Shown: one piece after another, positions 45,527 to 54,415 of the stretch | Layout: each line of letters begins with the position of its first letter | How positions within the stretch are numbered: the first letter of the stretch is position 1 | Origin: Mycobacteroides abscessus ATCC 19977 | GTDB taxonomy: Bacteria > Actinomycetota > Actinomycetes > Mycobacteriales > Mycobacteriaceae | Direction: 5' to 3' | Assembly: GCF_000069185.1 (NCBI RefSeq) | Contig: NC_010397.1 | Span: forward strand, 868,001-932,000 | DNA: 64,000 nt | The notes under the pieces: generated by a model | The model's input: the letters and a program-made list of their open reading frames with translations, nothing else | Database searches by the model: none | What the model was told of the DNA's origin: nothing | Made by a program: the position numbers and the translations under genes

Positions 45527-46387
45527 TTGGACATCCAACACGTGCTGAACGCCGATATCTCCACTCGTAGCGTGGTCGAGAGCATGATCCGTGAGGACGC
45601 CACGATTGCCACCGGCGAGCTCTACGACGTTGCCAATATTCTCGGCATGAGCGACCAGCAGGTGAGGCTGTGTATCAAACGCCTTGTCGCGGAGGGGCGT
45701 TTTACGCAGGAGGGGCGGGGGCGCAAAGCGATCTTGCATGCCACGGGTGCGACCAGGAACACTCTGGAGCCCGATCTGGATTTTGTCCGCTATATGTACC
45801 AGCAGGACCGTGGTTTGGCGCCGTGGGATGGGGGGTGGCACCTCACCGCTTTCGCGGTGCCCGAATCGGCTCGAACCGCGCGCGATGCGATGCGTGAAGA
45901 GATCGTTCGCTTGGGTGGTGCACCGATTCAGGGGGGACTGTACGTGTGTGCCAACGCCTGGGAGTCCCGGGTCGGGGCGGCCGCGGAAAGGCTCGGCGTG
46001 GCGGAACATGTCACCATGTTCACCACGACCGACCTGGCGATTGGCGGCGAGACCGGCGCGCGTGAATTGGCCGAACGGCTCTGGCCGATCGATGCGATCG
46101 CCGAACGCCACCGCAGGCTGCTGGCAGTGGCCGAAGGGCTACTCCCGGTGCTGCGTACGGCGTCGCCCACCGAGTTGCTGACCCTTGCCGTCGCTCTTGC
46201 CGCGGAATTCACCCGGGCAGTCGAACCCGACCCGCTACTGCCGCCGCAGTTGCTCCCGCAGCCGTGGGTCGGTGCGGCTGCCCGATCGGCTGCTGCCGCA
46301 TGCTGGGCAGAACTCGCCAAAACTGAAGCTGACCAATCTATTCGGCTCTTCGGCTGGTACCGCGAAGCGATTCAGCAGATCATCTGA
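45527..46387 (+). CDS. PaaX family transcriptional regulator
   Basis: 286 residues. N-terminal winged helix (VANILGMSDQQVRLCIKRLV at about 32-51, then GRGRKAILHATG), a middle domain WDGGWHLTAFAVPESARTAR and GAPIQGGLYVCANAWE as in PaaX C-terminal regions, and a tail FGWYREAIQQII. PaaX proteins often bind aryl-CoA thioesters. It is separated from the paa genes by 8 kb and paired with the saccharopine-dehydrogenase-like gene. A TTG start is chosen because TCGGAGGT ends 6 bases before it. Convergent overlap of 8 bases with the next gene. Confidence 0.82.
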   Translation: MDIQHVLNADISTRSVVESMIREDATIATGELYDVANILGMSDQQVRLCIKRLVAEGRFTQEGRGRKAILHATGATRNTLEPDLDFVRYMYQQDRGLAPWDGGWHLTAFAVPESARTARDAMREEIVRLGGAPIQGGLYVCANAWESRVGAAAERLGVAEHVTMFTTTDLAIGGETGARELAERLWPIDAIAERHRRLLAVAEGLLPVLRTASPTELLTLAVALAAEFTRAVEPDPLLPPQLLPQPWVGAAARSAAAACWAELAKTEADQSIRLFGWYREAIQQII

Positions 46388-46766
46388 ACGGATCACTGCG
46401 CAGCATCCGTACCAGCCCGGCGCTGCCCAGCAGGGCGCCGAGGACTGTCAGACTGAACCAGAACCAGCCCCACGACGGCGGCAACGGAAAGAGCACGGCG
46501 ACCGCGGCGCCGTATATGCCGATAGTCAAGCGAAGGCGCAGAACGTCGTTGAAGTTCGCGAGCGTCACGGTGGGACGGATCCGGCGCACGGAATACAGGT
46601 TGGCCGCTAGCAGGGTCAGCAGAAACATGAGGCCGAGCAGCTGGGCCCACAGTGGCGGGGCGCCGGCCCACGGAGCGGCGAAGGGCAGTGTCATCGCCGC
46701 GAGCAGTACGGCACCCGCTGCTTCACCCAAGGCCAGGCGCCGAGTGATGCGTCGCTGCACACCCAT
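46380..46766 (-). CDS. Small four-helix membrane protein
   Basis: 128 residues with four hydrophobic helices (about 13-35, 38-58, 79-97, 100-120). I recognise no family. It lies 5 bases after the alpha/beta hydrolase gene on the same strand, so the pair is probably one operon. Confidence 0.68.
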   Translation of the reverse strand: MGVQRRITRRLALGEAAGAVLLAAMTLPFAAPWAGAPPLWAQLLGLMFLLTLLAANLYSVRRIRPTVTLANFNDVLRLRLTIGIYGAAVAVLFPLPPSWGWFWFSLTVLGALLGSAGLVRMLRSDPFR

Positions 46767-46771
46767 CGGGC

Positions 46772-47815
46772 TCAGTGCACTGGCTGTCCCGCAACATAAT
46801 TCCGCATATTTTCCAAATACCCAGGGGCATAGAGCGATCGGGGAGCGAACACCGCGACCAGCGTCGAGCGCCAGTTTTGATCATTGTCGAGATCAGCCTT
46901 CACGATGTTGTGTGAGGCATCCGGGTACCGCTGCACCGTCAACTGTTGCGGCGGCAGTAGTTGGCGGTAAACCCGCTCCGTCTCGTTAACATCGACGTTG
47001 AGATCGTCGTCGCCCAGCGCGAGCAGCACCGGTACCTTGACTTGCGGCAGTATGCCGGTCACATCCGACAGATAGTTCTTACGTACGAAGTTCCAGCGAT
47101 CGGCAGACATCGGATCGGAATCATGTTGAGTCGCAAGGTATTGCTCGTAGGTCGCATTGTCGCGCAGCGGCTGTAGGGTTGCGTTGTGGCTATCCAGGGC
47201 CGCCGCAATCTCGGATTCGGACGCGCCTTGATGCGTGAGCTTGGCGCGCGTATTGAACTCGCCCTGACGTAGCCAGTTCACCGCCGCACCCACCAGAATG
47301 ACAAATTGCAGATCGGGCGTACGCGCGGCTACCTCCGGTACCACCCATCCGCCCTGGCTGATTCCCCACATCCCGATGCGCCGGGGATCGATATCGGCGC
47401 GTCCGCGGGCCCACCTGATTGCTGCCTCGGCTTCGGTCGCACGGTCATGCATGCTTTGGTCCAGCCAATTGCCGGCAGCCCCATCGATTCCCGGTTTGTT
47501 CCAGGACAGGGAGGCGTATCCGGCCTTGGCGAACGATTCCCAGATCGGTTTGTAGAAGCTGTTTCTGGTCGCATCGGCAGGTCCGTCTCCGTGGATGAAA
47601 ACCACCAGGCCGAAGGGGCCGTTGCCGTCCTTGGGCAGCGCCAGCGTCGCCTGGAGCGGCTGAACCGAGCCGGGAATCGTCAGCCGTTCTTCGCGGATGG
47701 CGAAGTCGTTGGCATAGATAATCCAGCCACCGGTACCGAGGACAAGCGCGATCACGCATGCGGCCGCGACGAGCATGCGCCGGGTTGTTCTACCCGGAGT
47801 AAAACTATTGAACAC
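46772..47815 (-). CDS. Membrane-anchored or exported alpha/beta hydrolase
   Basis: 347 residues. One N-terminal hydrophobic helix (about 14-35, signal anchor), then an alpha/beta hydrolase core: oxyanion segment VVFIHGDGPADATRN, nucleophile elbow MWGISQGGWVVPE, acidic ALGDDDLNVDVNET and late YPDASHNIVKA His. The triad is complete. It resembles peptidase-S9-like esterases acting outside the membrane. Upstream it carries TATCA-GTGT-TGATA (47826-47839). Confidence 0.82.
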   Translation of the reverse strand: MFNSFTPGRTTRRMLVAAACVIALVLGTGGWIIYANDFAIREERLTIPGSVQPLQATLALPKDGNGPFGLVVFIHGDGPADATRNSFYKPIWESFAKAGYASLSWNKPGIDGAAGNWLDQSMHDRATEAEAAIRWARGRADIDPRRIGMWGISQGGWVVPEVAARTPDLQFVILVGAAVNWLRQGEFNTRAKLTHQGASESEIAAALDSHNATLQPLRDNATYEQYLATQHDSDPMSADRWNFVRKNYLSDVTGILPQVKVPVLLALGDDDLNVDVNETERVYRQLLPPQQLTVQRYPDASHNIVKADLDNDQNWRSTLVAVFAPRSLYAPGYLENMRNYVAGQPVH

Positions 47816-47825
47816 GGCACGAGCG

Positions 47826-47839
47826 TATCAGTGTTGATA
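47826..47839. promoter_or_regulatory. Inverted repeat upstream of the alpha/beta hydrolase
   Basis: TATCA-GTGT-TGATA with perfect 5-base arms, starting 11 bases before the hydrolase start. Its right arm extends to TGATAGATAA, sharing GATAGATAA with the element at 44183-44191. Confidence 0.4.
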
Positions 47840-47873
47840 GATAAGCAAGGCTGTGTTCGGGCGCTGGGCCCGC

Positions 47874-48296
47874 TCAGTCGTCGGTGACCACGAGCGTGAC
47901 GTCGATGTTCCCGCGCGTTGCGTTGGAGTACGGGCAGACCTGGTGCGCCTTCTCTGTCAGCTGCTGCGCTGCGTCATGGTCGAGGTTGGGCAGGGTGACC
48001 TCGAGCTCGACGGCGAGGGCGAAGCCGCCGTTGTCGGTGGGCCCCAGTGAGACTCGAGCTCCCACTGACGAGTCCGTGATGTCGGCCTTCTCTTGGCGGC
48101 CGATCATCCGCAATGCGGAGTGGAAGCAGGCGGCGTAGCCGATCGCGAAAAGCTGTTCGGGGTTGGTGCCATTGCCGCTGCCGCCCATCTCCTTGGGGAT
48201 GGCGAGGTCGAGGTCGAGTCGGCCATCGGAGGTGCGGCCCTTGCCGTCTCGGCCTTCCCCGGTGACCAATGCCTCGGCGGTGTAGAGAGTGCTCAC
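47874..48296 (-). CDS. ohr: Organic hydroperoxide resistance peroxiredoxin Ohr
   Basis: 140 residues of the OsmC/Ohr family. It reduces organic hydroperoxides with the cysteine pair in AACFHSAL (about 61) and QVCPYSNATRG (about 125). NPEQLFAIGYAACF and the GLDLAIPKEMGG-like segment are standard. The GTG start overlaps the ohrR stop by 4 bases, so regulator and enzyme are translationally coupled. The large in-frame extension upstream lies inside ohrR and is not coding. Confidence 0.92.
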   Translation of the reverse strand: MSTLYTAEALVTGEGRDGKGRTSDGRLDLDLAIPKEMGGSGNGTNPEQLFAIGYAACFHSALRMIGRQEKADITDSSVGARVSLGPTDNGGFALAVELEVTLPNLDHDAAQQLTEKAHQVCPYSNATRGNIDVTLVVTDD

Positions 48297-48739
48297 GCGG
48301 ATTCCTTTCGTAGTGATGCCTGTAGGGCATCGGTGAGTTGACAGACCGCGTCGCGCAGGTCCGTGGCCTCCCGCTCGGCGATGCCGGTGGCGAGGGCGAG
48401 CTTTTCGGGAATGCATTGAGCTTTCCGCTCCAGATGCCGCCCGGCCGGGGTGAGCGTGACCTCGACCAGGCGCTCGTCGGAGGCGGATCGTTCGCGCCGG
48501 ATGAGTCCGTTGGTTTCCAATCGCTTCAGCAGGGGGGAGAGGGTGCCGGAGTCCAGGCGTAGTCGCTCGCCGAGTCTGCTGACGGTGGCGCGGTCCTCTT
48601 CCCATAGCGCCAAGAGGACCAGGTACTGGGGATAGGTCAGGTTCAGTTCGGTCAGGATCGGGCGGTACACCGCGGTCATCGCACGCGACGCCGAGTACAG
48701 GGCGAAGCACAACTGATGGTCCAGTCCGAGCGCGCTCAT
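48293..48739 (-). CDS. ohrR: MarR family organic-peroxide sensor OhrR
   Basis: About 148 residues. The peroxide-sensing Cys is in LDHQLCFALYSASRAM (about residue 10), the hallmark of OhrR; the helix-turn-helix TVSRLGERLRLDSGTLSPLL and wing SDERLVEVTLTPAGRHL follow. It represses ohr until its Cys is oxidised. A perfect 18-bp palindrome lies 22 bases upstream. Encoded first in the ohrR-ohr operon. Confidence 0.91.
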   Translation of the reverse strand: MSALGLDHQLCFALYSASRAMTAVYRPILTELNLTYPQYLVLLALWEEDRATVSRLGERLRLDSGTLSPLLKRLETNGLIRRERSASDERLVEVTLTPAGRHLERKAQCIPEKLALATGIAEREATDLRDAVCQLTDALQASLRKESA

Positions 48740-48760
48740 CACAATACGGTAGCCCACAAT

Positions 48761-48778
48761 TCAATTGTGCACAATTGA
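48761..48778. promoter_or_regulatory. OhrR operator
   Basis: TCAATTGTGCACAATTGA, a perfect 18-bp palindrome 22 bases upstream of ohrR. AT-rich TTGT/ACAA-type palindromes are the usual OhrR targets, so autoregulation is very likely. Confidence 0.75.
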
Positions 48779-48844
48779 TACAGGGCGGTTTCGTTCACAG
48801 GTAACTCACAGTGGCGACCCAGTGACAACAGAGCCGCGCCGACC

Positions 48845-50080
48845 ATGGTGATTCTCGTGACCAGTGTGATGCAGCCGATCGATACCCCGACGGCACCGAC
48901 CGCGATCCGCGCGACGACTCTCGACATCGTGATCCCCGTATACAACGAGGAGCACGACTTGGAGCCATGCGTGCGGCGGTTGCATGCGTTCCTGGCGGAC
49001 GAGGTTCCGTATTCCGCCCGTATCACCATCGCCGACAACGCCAGCACCGACAGCACGCTGAAGATCGCACACCGTCTCTCACGCGAGCTGGTCGGCGTCG
49101 ACGTGCTGCACTTGGAGGAGAAGGGGCGGGGGCGGGCACTCGCGGCTGCCTGGCTGTCCTCGGACGCCGAGGTGGTCGCCTACTGCGATGTGGACTTGTC
49201 CACCGACCTCAACGCGCTCATGCCGCTGGTGGCGCCACTGATTTCGGGACACTCCGATGTCGCGTACGGCTCGCGGCTCAACCGCAACTCGCGGGTGGTG
49301 CGCGGCCCCAAGCGCGAGTTCATCTCGCGCACCTACAACCTGATTTTGCATGCCTCGCTACAGGTCCGGTTCTCCGACGCTCAGTGCGGCTTCAAGGCGA
49401 TCCGTACCGATGTCGCGCGCCAACTGCTGCCGCTGGTCGAGGACAAGGAGTGGTTCTTCGACACTGAGCTGTTGGTGCTCGCCGAGCGGGTCGGCCTGCG
49501 CATCCACGAGGTGCCGGTCGACTGGGTGGATGACCCGGACAGCCGGGTGGACATCGTCGACACCGTGCGCAAAGACCTGCTCGGCATCTGGCGGCTGGGC
49601 CGGGCGCTCATGCTCGGCACGCTGCCGCTGGAGGAGCTGCGGCACAGTCTCGGCCGCGAGCCCCTCGTGGACGGCGTGCCCGCGGGCATGGTCGGCCAGC
49701 TGGTGCGGTTCGGAATCATCGGTGTGGCAAGCACATTGGCCTATGCCGTGCTGTTCCTGGCGCTGCACGGCCTGGCCGGTGACCAGGCGGCCAACTTCCT
49801 TGCCCTGCTCATCACCGCGGTGCTCAACACCTCGGCCAACCGCTTCTTCACCTTCGGGGTACGCGGTCGGCGTGACGCCGCCAAACATCAATTCCAGGGA
49901 CTCGTCATCTTCGGCATCGGGCTCGCCCTGACCAGCGGATCGCTGGTCGCGATGCATCATCTGGTTCCCGATGCCTCCAAGCACGTGCTGCTGATCGTGC
50001 TCACGGTGGCCAATCTTGTTGCCACGCTGATCCGGTTCGTCGGGTTGCGGTGGGTGTTCCGAAGCGCGAATAGCCGATGA
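48845..50080 (+). CDS. GT2 family glycosyltransferase fused to a GtrA domain
   Basis: 411 residues. N-terminal GT2 domain of the dolichyl-phosphate-mannose-synthase type: TLDIVIPVYNEEHDLEPCVR, DNASTDST, the DxD region CDVDLSTDL and DAQCGFKAIRTD. The C-terminal part (about 275-405) is a four-helix GtrA domain: QLVRFGIIGVASTLAYAVLF, LNTSANRFFTFGVRG. It probably makes a polyprenyl-phosphate sugar and moves it across the membrane for the adjacent ArnT-like enzyme. ATG at 48845; nearby GTG and ATG codons are alternatives. Overlaps the next gene by 4 bases. Confidence 0.85.
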   Translation: MVILVTSVMQPIDTPTAPTAIRATTLDIVIPVYNEEHDLEPCVRRLHAFLADEVPYSARITIADNASTDSTLKIAHRLSRELVGVDVLHLEEKGRGRALAAAWLSSDAEVVAYCDVDLSTDLNALMPLVAPLISGHSDVAYGSRLNRNSRVVRGPKREFISRTYNLILHASLQVRFSDAQCGFKAIRTDVARQLLPLVEDKEWFFDTELLVLAERVGLRIHEVPVDWVDDPDSRVDIVDTVRKDLLGIWRLGRALMLGTLPLEELRHSLGREPLVDGVPAGMVGQLVRFGIIGVASTLAYAVLFLALHGLAGDQAANFLALLITAVLNTSANRFFTFGVRGRRDAAKHQFQGLVIFGIGLALTSGSLVAMHHLVPDASKHVLLIVLTVANLVATLIRFVGLRWVFRSANSR

Positions 50081-51963
50081 GTGTCTTGTCGACGGCTCGC
50101 GGGCGTGCCCGCGAGCCGCTTTCGGTCACCCTGCTGCTGGTCGGAACGGCGGTGGCGTATCTGATCAACCTCGCCTCCAACGGCTGGGCCAATTCCTTCT
50201 ATTCAGCTGCGGTACAAGCAGGTTCGGTCTCGTGGAAGGCTGGGTTCTTCGGATCTTCGGACGCCGCGAACTCGATCACCGTCGACAAACCGCCGGCCGC
50301 GCTCTGGCTCATGGAACTGTCGGTGCGCGTGTTCGGGCTGAGTGGCTGGAGCATCCTGGTGCCACAGGTGCTGCTGGGCGTGGCGTCCGTCGGCCTGCTC
50401 TATGCCACCGTTCGCCGGTACTTCGGGCATCGAGCCGGACTGCTGGCCGGCTTGGTGCTCGCGGTCACGCCGGTGGCCGTGTTGATGTTCCGTTTCAACA
50501 ACCCCGACGCTCTGCTGGTGTTTTTGATGATCGCCGCGGTGTGGGCGATGATGCGTGCCGTCGAAGACGGGCGTACCCGGTGGATGCTGCTCGTAGGGGT
50601 GTTCGTCGGGTTCGGGTTTCTGACCAAGCAGCTCCAGGTCCTGTTGGTCATCCCGCCCGTCGCGGTCACCTATCTGATCGCGGGGCCGGCGGGTGCGGGC
50701 AAGAGGCTGGCACAGCTCGTTGGATCGGCTGCCGCGGCAGTGGTTTCGGCCGGCTGGTGGATCGCCGCTGTCGAGCTGTGGCCGCCGGGTTCACGCCCGT
50801 GGATCGGTGGATCGCCCGATAACTCGATCCTCGAGCTCACCCTGGGCTACAACGGATTGGGCCGCATCAACGGCAATGAGACGGGAAGCGCCTCGGGCCC
50901 GCGCGAGGGGATGTACGGCTTCGGGGGCCACTTCGGGAGCGAGCCCGGGATCGGACGGCTGTTTCAGCCCGCGCTCGGTGGCCAGATCGCCTGGCTGCTG
51001 CCTACCGCGCTGTTACTCGCGATTCTCGGCATAGTGTTGTTACGCAATAACTCTCGTACTGACGCGCGGCGTGCCGTGCTCATCGTCTTCGGCTTGTGGA
51101 TACTCACCACCGGCATCGTGTTCAGCTACATGCAGGGCATCTTCCATCCCTATTATTCGATGGCACTGACCCCTGCGGTCGCCGCGCTGGTTGGTGCCGG
51201 TTCGGTACTGGGCTGGCGGGAACGTGAAAAGTCTTGGGTGCGAGCTTGTCTCGCGGCTCTGCTGATGCTCACCGCCGCGATGGCGTGGCTGCTGTTGGGG
51301 CGTTCGCCGGAATTCCAGCCCTGGCTGCGCTGGGCGATCCTGATCCTCGCGCTGCTGGCGCTGATCGGTCTGGCGATGAGCAGATGCCCCAAGGCCGTCG
51401 TTGTCGCCGCGCTCGTCGCGGCACTGGCCGGGCCGGTCGCGTACTCGGCCGCGACCATCGCCACCCCACACGGCGGCGCGCTTCCCTCTGCCGGGCCGGA
51501 GGTGAACGGCGGCGGCTTCCCGGAATTTCCGGATATGCCCGAGCGGCCACACCGGGCCGAATTCGAACCCGCGTCCAAGCGCGGTGGCAGTCTGCTGGAC
51601 GGAAGCGATCCCGGACCGAATATCGTTGCCGCCCTCAACGACAACGCGGATCGGTACACGTGGGTGGCCGCGGCGATCGGCTCGAACCAAGCGTCCGGAT
51701 ATCAGCTGGCCACCAGGCGGCCGGTGATGCCCATCGGTGGATTCAACGGAACCGATCCGTCGCCGACACTGGCCCAATTCCAGCAGTACGTGGCCGACGG
51801 ACAGATCCATTACTTCATAGATGGGGAGCGCGGTAGCCACGGCGATGAGGGGTTCGGCCCGCCCGGCAGCGAGACCTCGAAGTCCATTCGGGAGTGGGTG
51901 CAGCGCACCTTCACCAAAAAGACCATCGACGATGTCGAGGTTTACGACCTCACGGGGCACTAG
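50077..51963 (+). CDS. ArnT/PMT-like membrane glycosyltransferase
   Basis: 628 residues with 11-13 transmembrane helices. The first periplasmic loop SNGWANSFYSAAVQAGSVSW and DAANSITVDKPPAALWLMEL contains the acidic/Lys-Pro-Pro motif of GT39/GT83 enzymes. A C-terminal extracytoplasmic domain of about 150 residues begins after the last helix (near 480) and contains NDNADRYTWVAAAIGSNQAS. It should transfer a sugar from a polyprenyl phosphate donor to an envelope acceptor. ATGA overlap with the GT2-GtrA gene; acceptor unknown. Confidence 0.85.
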   Translation: MSVLSTARGRAREPLSVTLLLVGTAVAYLINLASNGWANSFYSAAVQAGSVSWKAGFFGSSDAANSITVDKPPAALWLMELSVRVFGLSGWSILVPQVLLGVASVGLLYATVRRYFGHRAGLLAGLVLAVTPVAVLMFRFNNPDALLVFLMIAAVWAMMRAVEDGRTRWMLLVGVFVGFGFLTKQLQVLLVIPPVAVTYLIAGPAGAGKRLAQLVGSAAAAVVSAGWWIAAVELWPPGSRPWIGGSPDNSILELTLGYNGLGRINGNETGSASGPREGMYGFGGHFGSEPGIGRLFQPALGGQIAWLLPTALLLAILGIVLLRNNSRTDARRAVLIVFGLWILTTGIVFSYMQGIFHPYYSMALTPAVAALVGAGSVLGWREREKSWVRACLAALLMLTAAMAWLLLGRSPEFQPWLRWAILILALLALIGLAMSRCPKAVVVAALVAALAGPVAYSAATIATPHGGALPSAGPEVNGGGFPEFPDMPERPHRAEFEPASKRGGSLLDGSDPGPNIVAALNDNADRYTWVAAAIGSNQASGYQLATRRPVMPIGGFNGTDPSPTLAQFQQYVADGQIHYFIDGERGSHGDEGFGPPGSETSKSIREWVQRTFTKKTIDDVEVYDLTGH

Positions 51964-51968
51964 CCCGA

Positions 51969-52026
51969 TCGAGTGGGAACCTGGCGCGGTTTGTGTGGTC
52001 TTTATCCGCGTGAGGTTCCCACTCGA
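51969..52026. terminator. Bidirectional hairpin terminator
   Basis: Perfect 14-base arms (TCGAGTGGGAACCT and its complement), with further pairing of CGCGG bases after a two-base mismatch. It lies between the stops of the ArnT-like gene (51963) and serC (52044). The inner CCGCGTGAGG is also in the hairpin at 5621-5674. Confidence 0.8.
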
Positions 52027-52043
52027 GGCGGGACGCAATGGGG

Positions 52044-53359
<1,316 letters not shown>

Positions 53360-54415
53360 ATGTCCCTCCGCGAGAAGTTGCGCGCGAAGAAGGAAGTGCG
53401 CGGCGACGCCAAGTACGTCCAGGTGCTGGAGACCCTGTCGCACGGATCGACGAACCGGAACTTCGATCCGTTCATCGACATCGACTGGGACTCGCCCGAG
53501 TACGCCGTCGTCCCCAATGACACCCGCTGGGTGCTCCCGCATCGCACCGACCCGCTCGGCCGGCACCCCTGGTACCAGTCGCAGCCGCTGGAGAAGCAGA
53601 TCGAGATCGGGATGTGGCGCCAGGCCAACGTGGCCAAGGTGGGACTGCACTTCGAGAGCATCCTGATCCGTGGGCTCATTCAGTACGCCTTCAGCGTGCC
53701 CAATGGCTCCCCGGAGTTCCGCTACCTGAACCACGAGTCCATCGAGGAGTGCAACCACACCCTGATGTTCCAGGAGATGGTGAACCGCCTCGGTGTCGAT
53801 GTTCCGGGTATGCCGCGCCTGCTGCGCTGGCTGTCGCCGTTCATTCCGCTGGCGTCGACCGTCGCGCCCGAGACCTTCTTCATCGGTGTGCTCGCCGGGG
53901 AAGAGCCCATCGACCACACTCAGAAGAACGTGCTGCGCGAGGGTGACAACCTGCACCCGATCATGCGGCGCGTCATGGAGATCCACGTCGCCGAGGAGGC
54001 TCGGCACATCTCGTTCGCGCACGAGTACCTGCACAAGCGCGTCCCGACGATGCACTGGTTCAACCGTTTCGTGCTGTCCATCAGCACCCCCATCATCATG
54101 CGGGTATTGATGGGCGCGATCATGACGCCGCCGCGCAGCTTCTTCAAGAAGTTCGGCATCCCGGACGATGTCCGCAAGGAGATCTTCTGGAAGAGCCCGG
54201 CCTCTCGTCAGACGATGAGCGAGGTCTTCTCCGACGTCCGCATGCTGTGCCGTGGGGTGGGCATGATGAACCCCATCGCCAAGCTGGTGTGGCGAGTGCT
54301 GCACATCGACGGCCGTGCCGCCCGCTACCGCAGCGAGCCGCAGCGCGGCCCGCTGGTGAACTACGCGGCTCCTGAGGCCGCAGCGTCTGATTCACCCAGC
54401 GCTGTTCCCGCCTGA
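53360..54415 (+). CDS. AurF-like diiron oxygenase (Rv0885-like)
   Basis: 351 residues. Diiron ligands fit FESILIRGLIQYAF, NHESIEECNHTLMFQEMVNR (ExxH) and EIHVAEEARHISFAHEYL (ExxxH), the arrangement of AurF-type ferritin-like N-oxygenases. The N-terminal RNFDPFIDIDWDSPEY segment is typical of the mycobacterial group. Substrate unknown. Its TGA overlaps the fprB ATG (TGATG), so the two are translated together and FprB is a likely electron donor. Confidence 0.82.
   Translation: MSLREKLRAKKEVRGDAKYVQVLETLSHGSTNRNFDPFIDIDWDSPEYAVVPNDTRWVLPHRTDPLGRHPWYQSQPLEKQIEIGMWRQANVAKVGLHFESILIRGLIQYAFSVPNGSPEFRYLNHESIEECNHTLMFQEMVNRLGVDVPGMPRLLRWLSPFIPLASTVAPETFFIGVLAGEEPIDHTQKNVLREGDNLHPIMRRVMEIHVAEEARHISFAHEYLHKRVPTMHWFNRFVLSISTPIIMRVLMGAIMTPPRSFFKKFGIPDDVRKEIFWKSPASRQTMSEVFSDVRMLCRGVGMMNPIAKLVWRVLHIDGRAARYRSEPQRGPLVNYAAPEAAASDSPSAVPA

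Noticed and set aside
45527..46387. Naming the PaaX-type protein as regulator of the paa genes
   Set aside because: It is 8 kb away beyond other clusters, and a TetR gene with matching operators lies within the paa locus.
47874..48764. A single 296-codon protein covering ohr and its upstream region
   Set aside because: The upstream half is the ohrR gene in another frame; the Ohr domain starts at the GTG at 48296.
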